A stretch of DNA of 64,000 bases from Desulfosporosinus hippei DSM 8344 (GTDB taxonomy: Bacteria > Bacillota > Desulfitobacteriia > Desulfitobacteriales > Desulfitobacteriaceae): assembly GCF_900100785.1 (NCBI RefSeq), contig NZ_FNCP01000001.1, positions 1 to 64,000 of the forward strand, written 5' to 3'. Each line of letters begins with the position of its first letter. Within the stretch, counting starts at the first letter, position 1. The notes beneath the pieces are model-generated. The model did not search any database. It was given only the letters and a program-made list of their open reading frames with translations, and was not told where the DNA came from. Below are positions 8,876-17,858 of the stretch, piece by piece. Position numbers and translations under genes: made by a program.

Positions 8876-9072
8876 TGTCTGATCGAGAAATTCTCATGTG
8901 CTAATACGAAATCCAGATGGTCACAAAACTCTCTGATCCGAACAACTCGGTAGTTTCCCCACGATTCTATATTACCATGAGGACGTGTGATTTGGAAAGC
9001 GTAAGGTTTCGATAACCTCTCAATTTCGGGTTTGACCTCATTCCAATCTCGACCGAGCCAAGTCTGACTCAT
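8860..9072 (-). CDS. Small protein of unknown function coupled to frr
   Basis: 70 aa, not recognised. Its ATG overlaps the frr stop codon (ATGA), a strong sign of translational coupling. The sequence is basic/aromatic with [20 protein letters not shown] near the C-terminus, which looks like one beta-alpha unit rather than random translation. No signal peptide or membrane helix is seen. The stop codon lies in the loop of a perfect 14-bp hairpin. It may be a lineage-specific gene that rides with ribosome recycling factor. No function can be assigned. Confidence 0.65.
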   Translation of the reverse strand: MSQTWLGRDWNEVKPEIERLSKPYAFQITRPHGNIESWGNYRVVRIREFCDHLDFVLAHENFSIRQTLTP

Positions 9073-9626
9073 ACTTCTACGATTTCACTTTCTTTTGTTT
9101 CCATGACACGGTCTATCTCTTTAATAATCTTATCGGTTATCTTCTGTACCTCATCTTGAGCACGTTTAACTTCATCTTCAGAAGCTTCATGATCCTTCTC
9201 TAACTTTTTCAACTGATCATTAACATCCCGACGCACATTCCGTACAGCAACCCGGGCTTCTTCTGCCTTCTTCTTAACGGTCTTTACCAATTCCGTTCTT
9301 CTCTCGGCAGTCAGTTGAGGTATCATAAGGCGTATAACATTTCCATCACTGGAGGGATTAAGGCCCAGGTCAGATTTCATAATTCCTTTTTCAATTGCCG
9401 GTAAAACTGTTCTGTCCCAAGGCTGAATCAGCAGCATTCTTGCTTCGGGAGTAGAAATATTAGCAAGTTGATTAATCGGCGTAGGAGCACCATAATATTC
9501 GACCATTACCTTATCCAAGACACTCGGGTTGGCCCGGCCTGCTCGTATTGTTGTGTATTCCCTGCGCAATGCATCAACCCCCTTGTGCATTCGCTCGTTA
9601 GCGTCTTTAATAACCTCAGAAATCAT
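9069..9626 (-). CDS. frr: Ribosome recycling factor
   Basis: Splits the post-termination ribosome together with EF-G. 185 aa, the standard length. The three-helix bundle and beta-rich head are recognisable: [20 protein letters not shown] at the N-terminus, then [19 protein letters not shown], then a long charged helical C-terminal half. Its ATG overlaps the pyrH stop (ATGA), and its own stop overlaps the next small ORF. Confidence 0.97.
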   Translation of the reverse strand: MISEVIKDANERMHKGVDALRREYTTIRAGRANPSVLDKVMVEYYGAPTPINQLANISTPEARMLLIQPWDRTVLPAIEKGIMKSDLGLNPSSDGNVIRLMIPQLTAERRTELVKTVKKKAEEARVAVRNVRRDVNDQLKKLEKDHEASEDEVKRAQDEVQKITDKIIKEIDRVMETKESEIVEV

Positions 9627-10348
9627 TGACTATCCCTCCCAACATATGTTCCAATCGATTCACCCATAAGAACTCGACGAATATTACCTTGTTTGGTAAG
9701 GTCAAAAACAATTACTGGTATATTATTATCCATGCATAGTGATGTAGCCGTGGAATCCATTACCCCAAGACCTCTACTGAGTACATCTAAATAGCTCAAT
9801 TTCTCAAATCTTTGAGCATTTGGATTTGTCATCGGATCAGAATCATAAACTCCATCAACGCGTTTAGCCATTAGGATCACTTCAGCTTCAATCTCCGCCG
9901 CTCTTAAGGCTGCCGTAGTATCCGTTGAGAAGTAAGGGTTACCAGTCCCGGCTGCAAAAATCACAATCCGCCCTTTTTCCAGATGTCGGATGGCTCGCCG
10001 GCGAATATATGGTTCAGCGACTTGTCGCATTTCAATAGCAGATAGAACCCGGGTATCTGATCCTGCTTTTTCCAGAGCATCCTGTAAAGCCAAGGCATTC
10101 ATCACTGTTGCCAGCATACCCATGTAATCAGCTTGAGAGCGATCCATTCCTTGTGCGCTACCCGTAATACCACGCCATAAGTTGCCTCCACCAACAACCA
10201 GGCTGACTTCAACCCCCATGTCTCGGATTTCAGCGACTTGCTCTGCTACGGAAACCAGCATATCATGTTGAAGGCCAAATCCTTGATTCCCTGCCAGCGC
10301 TTCCCCGCTTATCTTAAGGACAACTCGTTTATACCGTGGTTTTTCCAT
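9623..10348 (-). CDS. pyrH: UMP kinase
   Basis: Phosphorylates UMP to UDP in pyrimidine nucleotide synthesis. 241 aa amino-acid-kinase fold protein. Motifs visible are KISGEALAG near the N-terminus, [30 protein letters not shown] (nucleotide and UMP binding) and the DGVYDSDP loop. GGAGG lies 7 nt before the ATG. A strong terminator between tsf and pyrH suggests partial uncoupling from rpsB-tsf. Confidence 0.97.
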   Translation of the reverse strand: MEKPRYKRVVLKISGEALAGNQGFGLQHDMLVSVAEQVAEIRDMGVEVSLVVGGGNLWRGITGSAQGMDRSQADYMGMLATVMNALALQDALEKAGSDTRVLSAIEMRQVAEPYIRRRAIRHLEKGRIVIFAAGTGNPYFSTDTTAALRAAEIEAEVILMAKRVDGVYDSDPMTNPNAQRFEKLSYLDVLSRGLGVMDSTATSLCMDNNIPVIVFDLTKQGNIRRVLMGESIGTYVGRDSQ

Positions 10349-10407
10349 GGATTAACCTCCATTATTCTATTTAAGTTCTTTTATTTTCATTTTGGAATAT
10401 TTCAAAA

Positions 10408-10429
10408 AGAGAACACCTGGGTGTTCTCT
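10408..10429 (-). terminator. Intrinsic terminator/attenuator between tsf and pyrH
   Basis: A perfect 10-bp stem (AGAGAACACC at 10408-10417, reverse complement at 10420-10429) is followed on the minus strand by five T residues. It lies just after the tsf stop, so rpsB-tsf is probably a separate unit with some read-through into pyrH. Confidence 0.75.
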
Positions 10430-10448
10430 AGATTGCTGATTATGTCAA

Positions 10449-11102
10449 TTATCGATTTAATTCTTTCATTACCTCAGCTGCGAAGTCATCTTGTCGCTTT
10501 TCGATACCTGCACCCAACTCGTAACGAGTGAAGCGACGAATGACAATACGTTCACCAATCTTAGCTGTCTTATCTAGAACCAGATCCTTAATGCTCTTAT
10601 CTGGATCTTTGACAAAAGCTTGTTCTAATAAACATACTTCTTTATAGAACTTTTCAATTCGACCTTCTACCATTTTTTCAATGATTTTTTCCGGTTTACC
10701 TTCATTAAGAGCTTGAGCCTTCAAAATATCTCTTTCATGTTGGAGTACGTCAGCCGGAACTTCTTCCTTGTTTAGATATTGTGGGTTTGCAGCTGCAATA
10801 TGCATGCCTATATCACGAACCAATGTCTTAAATTCGTCCCCACGAGCCACAAAATCCGTCTCACAGTTCACTTCTAACAGTACACCGATCCGTCCGCCAC
10901 CATGAATATAGGCTTCAATTAATCCTTCTGCCGCAACACGTGCACCCTTCTTCGCTGCTGCAGCAAGTCCTTTTTCACGGAGATAATCACAAGCCTTCTC
11001 CAATTGACAACCACATTCTATCAGTGCCTTTTTACAATCCATCATGCCTGCACCGGTACGTTCTCTGAGTTCTTTAACTAGAGCTGCAGTTACTTCTGCC
11101 AT
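10449..11102 (-). CDS. tsf: Translation elongation factor Ts
   Basis: Guanine-nucleotide exchange factor for EF-Tu. 217 aa, the short Gram-positive/cyanobacterial-like form. The N-terminal UBA-like domain has [19 protein letters not shown], and the core exchange domain begins [11 protein letters not shown]-like ([19 protein letters not shown]). A TTCG/GCGAG-type repeat lies directly upstream of its ribosome-binding site. It follows rpsB by 218 nt, a longer gap than usual, which holds a large palindrome. Confidence 0.96.
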   Translation of the reverse strand: MAEVTAALVKELRERTGAGMMDCKKALIECGCQLEKACDYLREKGLAAAAKKGARVAAEGLIEAYIHGGGRIGVLLEVNCETDFVARGDEFKTLVRDIGMHIAAANPQYLNKEEVPADVLQHERDILKAQALNEGKPEKIIEKMVEGRIEKFYKEVCLLEQAFVKDPDKSIKDLVLDKTAKIGERIVIRRFTRYELGAGIEKRQDDFAAEVMKELNR

Positions 11103-11116
11103 TGTTTTAACCTCCT

Positions 11117-11190
11117 ATTTTCGAAGCGCAAAACGCGAGATGCGAGGGACGATCATCGATTTTATCTCGACACTCGATGTTCAACGCCAA
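11117..11190. repeat. TTCG/GCGAG-type intergenic repeat upstream of tsf
   Basis: Begins about 14 nt before the tsf ATG with TTTTCGAAGCGC, followed by CGCGAGATGCGAGG and TCGATTTTATCTCGACACTCGA. It is related in composition and position to the other TTCG repeats. Together with the palindrome at 11269-11304 it fills the rpsB-tsf spacer. Confidence 0.4.
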
Positions 11191-11268
11191 CTATATTATA
11201 TGTGTTTTCTACAAAGCCAAACGTTTTAAGTAGATGTTATATCAAATAAGTTGTAAGTAATATCAAAC

Positions 11269-11304
11269 ATGCGAGGTTCGAACTTCGAACTTCGAACCTC
11301 GCAT
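11269..11304. repeat. Perfect palindrome in the rpsB-tsf spacer
   Basis: ATGCGAGGTTCGAA (11269-11282) and its exact reverse complement (11291-11304) flank an 8-nt core that is itself TTCGAA-rich. It lies 17 nt downstream of the rpsB stop. There is no T-tract, so it is not a classic terminator. It may be a copy of the TTCG repeat family or an mRNA processing hairpin. Confidence 0.65.
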
Positions 11305-11320
11305 TTCAATAATACTTGAC

Positions 11321-12046
11321 TTACGCCTCAGCAGCTTCCCCAGCTTCTTCAGCTTCTTCTTCATTACCTTGTTGTCCTTCAATAATAGCATCAGCCATTT
11401 TAGCTGTTAACAGCTTGACTGCACGAATTGCATCATCATTTGCTGGAATAACAACATCAATCTCATCCGGGTCACAGTTGGTATCAACTATTGCTACAAT
11501 AGGAATATTCAAACGGCGTGCTTCTGCGACAGCAATACGCTCTTTACGAGGATCTACAATAAACAGAGCATCCGGGAGTTTTTTCATGTTTTTGATACCA
11601 CCCAAGAAGCGCTCCAATTTTTCCATCTCGTGACGCAGTGCTGAGACTTCCTTTTTCGTAAGCACTTCAAAAACGCCTTCTGCCTCCATACGCTCTAAAA
11701 CACGCAAACGATCTACACGTTTTTGAATAGTTTGGAAGTTAGTCAACATTCCACCGAGCCACCGCTCATTAACAAAGTACATGCCACAACGAGCAGCTTC
11801 TTCTTTAACTGACTCTTGTGCTTGTTTCTTGGTACCTACAAACAACATGGTACCGCCTTCAGTGGCAAGATTCCGTACAAAGTTATAAGCCTCATCTACT
11901 TTTTTAACGGTCTTTTGCAAGTCAATAATGTAGATTCCATTGCGCTCAGTAAAAATATAACGTGCCATCTTCGGATTCCAGCGACGAGTTTGGTGTCCAA
12001 AGTGAACACCCGCTTCCAGTAATTGTTTCATTGAAATTACAGCCAT
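11321..12046 (-). CDS. rpsB: Small ribosomal subunit protein S2
   Basis: 30S subunit protein. 241 aa. The typical N-terminus [20 protein letters not shown], a central coiled-coil around residues 100-160 and the [19 protein letters not shown] nucleotide-fold-like segment are all present. The C-terminus ends in an acidic tail ([13 protein letters not shown]). It is first in rpsB-tsf. A leader of about 120 nt with a candidate promoter and a small hairpin precedes it. Confidence 0.98.
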   Translation of the reverse strand: MAVISMKQLLEAGVHFGHQTRRWNPKMARYIFTERNGIYIIDLQKTVKKVDEAYNFVRNLATEGGTMLFVGTKKQAQESVKEEAARCGMYFVNERWLGGMLTNFQTIQKRVDRLRVLERMEAEGVFEVLTKKEVSALRHEMEKLERFLGGIKNMKKLPDALFIVDPRKERIAVAEARRLNIPIVAIVDTNCDPDEIDVVIPANDDAIRAVKLLTAKMADAIIEGQQGNEEEAEEAGEAAEA

Positions 12047-12101
12047 TTTAAATACCTACTCTCTTTTTGTTTTGTCCACCGCAGGTTCATCTCAAAGTAC
12101 C

Positions 12102-12119
12102 CCTTGCCTCCCGACAAGG
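12102..12119 (-). promoter_or_regulatory. Small hairpin in the rpsB leader
   Basis: CCTTG/CAAGG arms (12102-12106 and 12115-12119) lie between the candidate promoter and the rpsB start. A second short inverted repeat (GTGTG/CACAC, 12143-12161) lies closer to the promoter. S2 is often autoregulated through its leader in bacteria, but I cannot match this to a named leader. Confidence 0.3.
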
Positions 12120-12168
12120 AACTGATACTTTCATCCCACTGCGTGTGTCATTAAATCACACTGCTACT

Positions 12169-12197
12169 AGCTTAACATATTCCCTTTTTCATTGCAA
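12169..12197 (-). promoter_or_regulatory. Candidate sigma-A promoter of rpsB-tsf
   Basis: TTGCAA (12197-12192) and TAAGCT (12174-12169) with a 17-nt spacer lie about 125 nt upstream of rpsB. The -10 matches consensus at four of six positions. Confidence 0.4.
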
Positions 12198-12229
12198 CGA
12201 AATATATTAATGTTTTGGTGTTGTCTAAG

Positions 12230-12697
12230 TTAGCAGGCAGCATGTCTGGAAAGATTTGACCGGATATCATATTTCTGAATAAAGATCTCCAAATCACTCA
12301 TAAGTTCAGGAAAGGGGAAATAGAATTCGCTCACATAATATAAGTCCTGGCCTGTCCGTATCTGAGCGATTTCTTGACCTTTATCATCAAAATAAAAGGC
12401 AACTCGTCTAATATCTTGTGGCTCCAAAACACGTTCTCCAAGTAAGGATTGAAAGATAATTTGCCCCTTATCGATAATAACATGTTTACTCTTTCCAAAT
12501 ACGCACAAGGTTATAATACCGAGTACTGCAACAGCATAGATTCCAATCAGCACTCGAAGCTCTAAAGGAGGCAACTTACTAAAAGTGTGTATACCCCCAA
12601 TAATCAAGGGATACAGAATAAGAAACACAAGGCCCTGTACAATAAGGGGCTTCAGTTGGTAAACATAATCATGTTGTTCCTCATCATGTTCTTCCAT
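12230..12697 (-). CDS. Small membrane protein of unknown function between codY and rpsB
   Basis: 155 aa, not recognised. A charged N-terminus (MEEHDEEQHDY) is followed by two hydrophobic helices at about residues 20-42 and 52-70. A soluble domain follows, with KHVIIDKGQIIFQSLLGERV and a run of short beta strands, which resembles a bacterial PH-like domain. The likely topology is a short hairpin in the membrane with a cytoplasmic C-terminal domain. It sits 48 nt after codY, where Bacillus has its large flagellar/chemotaxis operon. No function can be given. Confidence 0.7.
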   Translation of the reverse strand: MEEHDEEQHDYVYQLKPLIVQGLVFLILYPLIIGGIHTFSKLPPLELRVLIGIYAVAVLGIITLCVFGKSKHVIIDKGQIIFQSLLGERVLEPQDIRRVAFYFDDKGQEIAQIRTGQDLYYVSEFYFPFPELMSDLEIFIQKYDIRSNLSRHAAC

Positions 12698-12745
12698 CGT
12701 AACACCTCCTAAAGAATACTGGCTGGTGTAGATTGCTGTGGAACT

Positions 12746-13540
12746 TTACTTCATGTGCTTAGTGTGTTTTTCCAATTCATCAAGTAAGTAATCGTTAAGA
12801 ACGCGAATATAAGTTCCTTTCATCCCTAAAGATTTTGACTCGATGACCCCGGCAGACTCAAATTTTCTCAGAGCGTTAACAATTACGGAACGAGTGATTC
12901 CTACACGATCAGCAATTTTGCTGGCGACCAAAAGACCTTCTCCGCCTCCTAATTCGGCAAAGATATGCTCAACAGCTTCTAGTTCAGAATACGACAAGGT
13001 TCCTACTGCGATTTGGACAGCAGCTTTTTTACGCGCCTCTTCTTCAGCACGTTCTGCCTTCACTCGTAAAATCTCCATACCGACGACAGTTGCTCCATAT
13101 TCAGCAAGCACTAAATCATCTTCATTAAACTCCACATCATACTTAGCAAGTACTAGAGTCCCAACTCGCTCTCCTCCACCTAAAATAGGTACAGTGGTGG
13201 TCAATTTGTTGGTGAAACCGCAGGATTCGGTGCTATTAAAAATACAGCCATTAGCAACTTGAGTAGTATTTGTCGTTGTTCCGGTAACCTTCATCAAACC
13301 TTCATTGTAGCTTTCCGGAAATCGCTCGCTATGAACAACAATGTCTTCCATAATTCCACAAGCAAAACCATCCATAAAGCTGTAACCTAGAATCTTTCCA
13401 CGTCGTCCCACAATGTAACAGTTCGCTGTAACAGCCTGCCTTAATACTTTGGCCATCTCTTCAAAATCTACAGGATTACCGGCTGCCCTCTGAATTAATT
13501 TATTTATAGTTCTTGTTTTTTCTAATAATGTTGTTTCCAT
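12746..13540 (-). CDS. codY: Global transcriptional regulator CodY
   Basis: GTP- and branched-chain-amino-acid-sensing repressor of stationary-phase genes in low-GC Firmicutes. 264 aa. An N-terminal GAF domain (residues 1-155, with the metabolite loop region around [10 protein letters not shown]) is joined by a helical linker to a C-terminal winged helix. The recognition region is [20 protein letters not shown]. The order xerC-hslV-hslU-codY matches B. subtilis codVWXY. Confidence 0.97.
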   Translation of the reverse strand: METTLLEKTRTINKLIQRAAGNPVDFEEMAKVLRQAVTANCYIVGRRGKILGYSFMDGFACGIMEDIVVHSERFPESYNEGLMKVTGTTTNTTQVANGCIFNSTESCGFTNKLTTTVPILGGGERVGTLVLAKYDVEFNEDDLVLAEYGATVVGMEILRVKAERAEEEARKKAAVQIAVGTLSYSELEAVEHIFAELGGGEGLLVASKIADRVGITRSVIVNALRKFESAGVIESKSLGMKGTYIRVLNDYLLDELEKHTKHMK

Positions 13541-13584
13541 GTTTAATATCCCCCTTTAAACTTTAAGTCTTAGTTCAATCATTA

Positions 13585-14970
13585 TTACAAAATATACCGC
13601 GCTAGATCTTGGTTTTTAATGACATCGCCTAAGCGATGTTCCACATACTCCTTGTTGATAGTTACCGTATAATCTTCAGGGAGTTCAGAAGCCTCAAAAG
13701 ATAATTCTTCCAGAACTTTTTCGACAATCGTATGGAGTCGTCGAGCCCCAATATTTTCTGTGGTTGAATTAACTTTGTAGGCAACTTCTGCTAATTCATC
13801 AATAGCATTCTCTGTAAAATCAACGTTTATCCCTTCAGTTCTCAATAAAGCACTGTATTGCTTAATAAGTGATGATTGAGGCTCTGTAAGAATTCGTTTG
13901 AAATCTGCTACACTTAAGGATTCAAGTTCAACCCGGATCGGAAATCTCCCTTGCAGCTCAGGAATTAAATCTGAAGGCTTACTTACATGAAAGGCCCCTG
14001 CAGCAATAAACAAGATGTGGTCTGTCTTAACCGGACCATATTTTGAGACAACTGTCGATCCTTCAACGATTGGGAGAATGTCACGTTGAACTCCACCTCT
14101 AGAAACATCTGCTCCACTTGTACCTTCACGTCCGGCAATTTTATCGATCTCATCTAAGAACACAATTCCTTCTTGTTCAGTTCTACGAATTGCTTCCTGC
14201 ACAGCTTCATCTTGATCAATTAAATTTTGGGCTTCTTCCTGAATCAAAATCTTTCGCGCTTCGCGAACGTTAACTTTTCTTTTCTTATGACGCTTGGGGA
14301 GCATCCCGGACATCATATCCTGGATATTGAGCCCCATCTCCATCATGTTATTGTTACCTAACATATCCGATAGAGGCGTACTTTCCTCAACCGTAATATC
14401 AATAACTTTCTCTTCAAGCTCTCCACGCAGTAAATGTTCTTTAACAAGCTTCCGTTCTTTTTCAATTTCAGGAGTCACTTGAGGTTCCTTTTCCTGGTTC
14501 GATGCCTGACCAAATAACATTTGAAAGGGGTTGCTCGATGTACTCTCGGAGCGTTTTTCCGGAACAAGTAATTCGAGCAAGCGTTTTTCGGCATTGACCG
14601 CTGCCTGAGCCAGTACTTGTTCCATTCGCTCGGCCTTGACCATGCGTAAGGATATTTCAACTAAATCTCTGATGATTGATTCAACATCCCGGCCCACATA
14701 GCCAACTTCGGTAAATTTTGTTGCCTCAATTTTTATAAAGGGGGCTCTGACGAGCTTAGCTAACCGTCTGGCTATCTCTGTTTTACCAACGCCTGTTGGG
14801 CCAATCATCAAAATGTTTTTGGGTATAACTTCTTCTTGCAAATCTTCCGGCAAACAAGAGCGTCGGTAACGATTCCGCAAAGCAACTGCAACAGCTCGTT
14901 TTGCTGCATTCTGTCCGATTATATACTGATCCAATTCTAAGACAATTTGACGCGGAGTCAAGTGTTCCAT
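13585..14970 (-). CDS. hslU: ATP-dependent protease ATPase subunit HslU (ClpY)
   Basis: AAA+ unfoldase that feeds substrates to HslV. About 461 aa. Walker A is [17 protein letters not shown], with GYVGRDVES pore motif, a large central I domain around residues 110-235, Walker [12 protein letters not shown], and a sensor 2 region [16 protein letters not shown]. The start is set at ATG 14970, seven nt after GGGGG; the in-frame GTG at 14976 is too close to it. It begins 11 nt after hslV ends. Confidence 0.97.
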   Translation of the reverse strand: MEHLTPRQIVLELDQYIIGQNAAKRAVAVALRNRYRRSCLPEDLQEEVIPKNILMIGPTGVGKTEIARRLAKLVRAPFIKIEATKFTEVGYVGRDVESIIRDLVEISLRMVKAERMEQVLAQAAVNAEKRLLELLVPEKRSESTSSNPFQMLFGQASNQEKEPQVTPEIEKERKLVKEHLLRGELEEKVIDITVEESTPLSDMLGNNNMMEMGLNIQDMMSGMLPKRHKKRKVNVREARKILIQEEAQNLIDQDEAVQEAIRRTEQEGIVFLDEIDKIAGREGTSGADVSRGGVQRDILPIVEGSTVVSKYGPVKTDHILFIAAGAFHVSKPSDLIPELQGRFPIRVELESLSVADFKRILTEPQSSLIKQYSALLRTEGINVDFTENAIDELAEVAYKVNSTTENIGARRLHTIVEKVLEELSFEASELPEDYTVTINKEYVEHRLGDVIKNQDLARYIL

Positions 14971-14981
14971 AGTCACACCCC

Positions 14982-15512
14982 CTATAACTCTTCGACGATT
15001 ATTTGATCATTGGTATAAACACATATTGACGCAGCTACTAGCATTGCTTCTTTTACAATAACGGATGTTGGTAGATCCGAATGTTTAGCTAAGGCACGCG
15101 CCGCTGCCAGCGCATAGTTTCCACCTGACCCAATAGCTGCGATTCCATCATCTGGTTCAATCACTTCACCTGAACCGGATACAATTAAAAGATTTTGTGA
15201 ATCGGCAACAAGTAATAAGGCTTCAAGATTCCTCAGCATTTTATCCATTCGCCATTCCTTCGCTAACTCTACAGCTGATCGCTGAAGGTTTCCATGATAC
15301 TCTTCGAGTTTTTGTTCAAACTTATCAAAAAGAGTAAACGCATCCGCAACGGATCCGGCAAACCCTGCAATGACTTTCCCATGAAATAAGCGACGAACTT
15401 TGCGGGCCGTATGTTTCATAATGGTCGCTTGCCCCATAGTTACTTGACCGTCACCCGCTATAGCTACTTGTTCCCCTTTCTTCACAGCGACAATAGTTGT
15501 TGCATGAAACAT
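14982..15512 (-). CDS. hslV: ATP-dependent protease peptidase subunit HslV (ClpQ)
   Basis: Peptidase of the HslUV proteasome-like complex. 176 aa when started at ATG 15512, which is 6 nt after AAGGGGGGG (the TTG at 15518 abuts that site). The protein then begins [10 protein letters not shown]. The Thr that aligns with the E. coli nucleophile is residue 5, behind a short MFHA extension. Other proteasome-fold landmarks are [29 protein letters not shown] and [17 protein letters not shown] strong promoter lies right upstream. Confidence 0.95.
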   Translation of the reverse strand: MFHATTIVAVKKGEQVAIAGDGQVTMGQATIMKHTARKVRRLFHGKVIAGFAGSVADAFTLFDKFEQKLEEYHGNLQRSAVELAKEWRMDKMLRNLEALLLVADSQNLLIVSGSGEVIEPDDGIAAIGSGGNYALAAARALAKHSDLPTSVIVKEAMLVAASICVYTNDQIIVEEL

Positions 15513-15533
15513 AATCAACCCCCCCTTAAATCA

Positions 15534-15562
15534 AGTTTACTAGGGCAATTTCAGCATGTCAA
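15534..15562 (-). promoter_or_regulatory. Sigma-A promoter of hslV-hslU-codY
   Basis: A perfect TTGACA (15562-15557) is followed at 17 nt by TAAACT (15539-15534). It lies in the xerC-hslV gap. The implied leader is only about 20 nt, ending in the hslV ribosome-binding site. Confidence 0.65.
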
Positions 15563-15602
15563 GTTGAATTGTAGGTAATTTACATTTTTTTGAGAAAACT
15601 TA

Positions 15603-16514
15603 TCATTTCTCGTTGTTTATAGAGAGTTTTGCTCGAGGATGAGCTTGACTAAAAACCTCTTTAAGCCGTTCCCGAGTTAGATGAGTATATATTTGAGTGG
15701 AAGAAAGCTTCTTATGCCCTAATAGCTCCTGTACACTTCTTAAATCCGCTCCTCCATCCAACAAGTGAGTAGCAAAAGAATGACGCAACATATGAGGGTG
15801 AACATGTTGTTCAAGGCTAATTTTAGCAACCAGTTTATCTAAGATCCTACGAACCGATCTCTCCGAGAGCCGAGTTCCTTTATAATTCAGCAACAGTGCT
15901 TTATTATTATTTGCTCGCATCTCCAGATAGGTTTTTATAGCTTGAATAGCGTAGTTTGTAACCGGTACCACCCGCTCCTTATTCCCCTTGCCAAGCACTC
16001 GTATCAGGCCGCTGTCTAAATCCAAACTGTCTAGATCAAGGCTAATCAACTCACTCACCCTAAGCCCCGAACCGTAAAGGAGCTCAAGAATCACTTTATC
16101 TCGACAGCCTAAAAGATCCGACTCATCCGGAGCCCCAAGCAGCCCTCCAATCTGATCTGTATATAGGAAATGCGGGAGTTTTCGTCCGAGCTTCGGACTT
16201 GCCACCCGCCGTACCGGATTATCTTCTAGGATGCCCTTGTAGCACAAAAATTTAAAGAATGAACGCAGAGCTGCCAGTTTTCGAGCCATGCTCTTTCTTG
16301 CTAAACCATGTTCTGACAGGATACCAAGAAAACTACGAACAGTATAGATATCGATCTGATCCACGGTGAGTGCTTCAGGTTCTTGTCCCAGGTCAGATGC
16401 CGCAAAATTGAAGAACTGGTTTAAATCGGTTTGATAAGCAACAATAGTATGCTCTGAACGATTTTGAGAGTTTTGGTAGCCTATAAACAAACTTAACGCT
16501 TGATCGATAAGCAT
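15603..16514 (-). CDS. xerC: Tyrosine recombinase XerC (CodV)
   Basis: Resolves chromosome dimers at dif together with XerD. 303 aa. An N-terminal SAM-like core-binding domain is followed by the catalytic domain, with all residues visible: R152, K176, H241, R244, H267 and Y276. Position in the topA-trmFO-xerC-hslV-hslU-codY string favours the housekeeping recombinase over a phage or transposon integrase. It starts within a few nt of the trmFO stop. Confidence 0.95.
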   Translation of the reverse strand: MLIDQALSLFIGYQNSQNRSEHTIVAYQTDLNQFFNFAASDLGQEPEALTVDQIDIYTVRSFLGILSEHGLARKSMARKLAALRSFFKFLCYKGILEDNPVRRVASPKLGRKLPHFLYTDQIGGLLGAPDESDLLGCRDKVILELLYGSGLRVSELISLDLDSLDLDSGLIRVLGKGNKERVVPVTNYAIQAIKTYLEMRANNNKALLLNYKGTRLSERSVRRILDKLVAKISLEQHVHPHMLRHSFATHLLDGGADLRSVQELLGHKKLSSTQIYTHLTRERLKEVFSQAHPRAKLSINNEK

Positions 16515-16516
16515 CT

Positions 16517-17836
16517 CTACCTCCCTATATCCACTTTAACGCAAAATTCCTCTATGGCAGCCAAGGCCCTTTCGGCAATCTTGGTATTCTTTTCCCGCTT
16601 ATCTCTTATCCTCTGAGGCAAAGGCGGGAGTAAGCCGAAATTTATGTTCATCGGTTGAAAACTTTGACTCGGGGATCCTTCTAAATGTCGAGCTAATCCC
16701 CCTATAGCCGTTTCAGGCGGGAAAACTAAGGTCTCCAACCCATTTAGCCTCCTCCACACATTAAGTCCTGCCAGTAGCCCACTGGCTGCAGATTCGACAT
16801 ATCCTTCGACTCCTGTCATTTGACCGGCAAAGAAGAGCTCTGGGTTAAGACGTAAGGTAAAGTCAGCCTTTAGAACTTTCGGAGCATTCAAGAATGTATT
16901 ACGGTGCATTACTCCATAACGTACAAACTCGGCCTTTTCTAAGCCTGGAATTAAAGCAAATACTCGCTTTTGTTCTCCCCATTTTAGATGAGTTTGAAAC
17001 CCTACCAAATTAAATAAAGTTCCCGCCTGATTTTCTTTACGAAGTTGCACTACAGCATATGATCTTTTTCCGGTTCTCTTATCGACTAAACCCACTGGCT
17101 TTAAGGGGCCAAATGTAAGTGTCTGTGGTCCACGCTTGGCCATCACTTCAATAGGCAGACAACCTTCAAAAACTTTGCCTTGTTCAAAACCCTTAACTTC
17201 CGACATCTCTGCCTCAACTAAGGCCTGATAAAAGGACTCATACTCCTCCTTACTCATTGGACAATTCAAGTAATCTGCTTCTCCTTTATCATACCGGGAA
17301 GCCCAAAAAGCTTTCTCTAGATCAATAGATTCCAAGGTAACTATTGGAGCAGCCGCATCATAGAACGATAATGCATCCTCACCGGTTGTCCTTAATATAT
17401 CCTCTGCTAAATCATCTGAGGTTAATGGACCGCTAGCAACTATTGTAATTCCTGTTAACGGTAGTTTATGCACTTCTCTACGATGAATACTCACATTGGG
17501 ATGTTGTTCTAATCTTTTTGTAACTTCACTTGAAAACAGTTCCCGATCGACAGCTAAGGCGCCGCCAGCGGGAACCGCATTATGATCTGCCGCACTCATG
17601 ATCAAGGATCCTAAACGGCGCATTTCTTCTTTCAATAAACCAACGGCATTCTCAATAGCAGCTCCTCTTAGTGAATTGCTGCAAACAAGCTCAGCAAATC
17701 CATCTGTTTGATGAGCAGGTGGCATTTTAGTCGGACGCATTTCAAACAACTCGACCTGAACACCGCGCTCGGCAAGCTGCCAAGCAGCCTCTGAACCTGC
17801 TAGACCTGCTCCAATAACAGTTATTGACTTTTGCAT
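16517..17836 (-). CDS. trmFO: Methylenetetrahydrofolate-tRNA-(uracil-5-)-methyltransferase
   Basis: Folate/FAD-dependent enzyme that makes m5U54 in the T loop of tRNA, used by most Gram-positive bacteria. 439 aa. The N-terminal FAD-binding motif is [19 protein letters not shown]. The conserved [10 protein letters not shown] near residue 50 follows, then [16 protein letters not shown], then the C-terminal [23 protein letters not shown]-contact region. It lies 22 nt downstream of topA. Confidence 0.97.
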   Translation of the reverse strand: MQKSITVIGAGLAGSEAAWQLAERGVQVELFEMRPTKMPPAHQTDGFAELVCSNSLRGAAIENAVGLLKEEMRRLGSLIMSAADHNAVPAGGALAVDRELFSSEVTKRLEQHPNVSIHRREVHKLPLTGITIVASGPLTSDDLAEDILRTTGEDALSFYDAAAPIVTLESIDLEKAFWASRYDKGEADYLNCPMSKEEYESFYQALVEAEMSEVKGFEQGKVFEGCLPIEVMAKRGPQTLTFGPLKPVGLVDKRTGKRSYAVVQLRKENQAGTLFNLVGFQTHLKWGEQKRVFALIPGLEKAEFVRYGVMHRNTFLNAPKVLKADFTLRLNPELFFAGQMTGVEGYVESAASGLLAGLNVWRRLNGLETLVFPPETAIGGLARHLEGSPSQSFQPMNINFGLLPPLPQRIRDKREKNTKIAERALAAIEEFCVKVDIGR

Positions 17837-17858
17837 TTAATTTATTCGCTCCTAAAGT

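Noticed and set aside
12843-13262. 139-codon plus-strand frame opposite codY
   Set aside because: Shadow of codY; Ser/Ala/Thr-rich with no recognisable motif.
15603-16514. XerC as a phage or transposon integrase
   Set aside because: It lies in the conserved trmFO-xerC-hslV-hslU-codY order and has no attachment sites or phage genes nearby.
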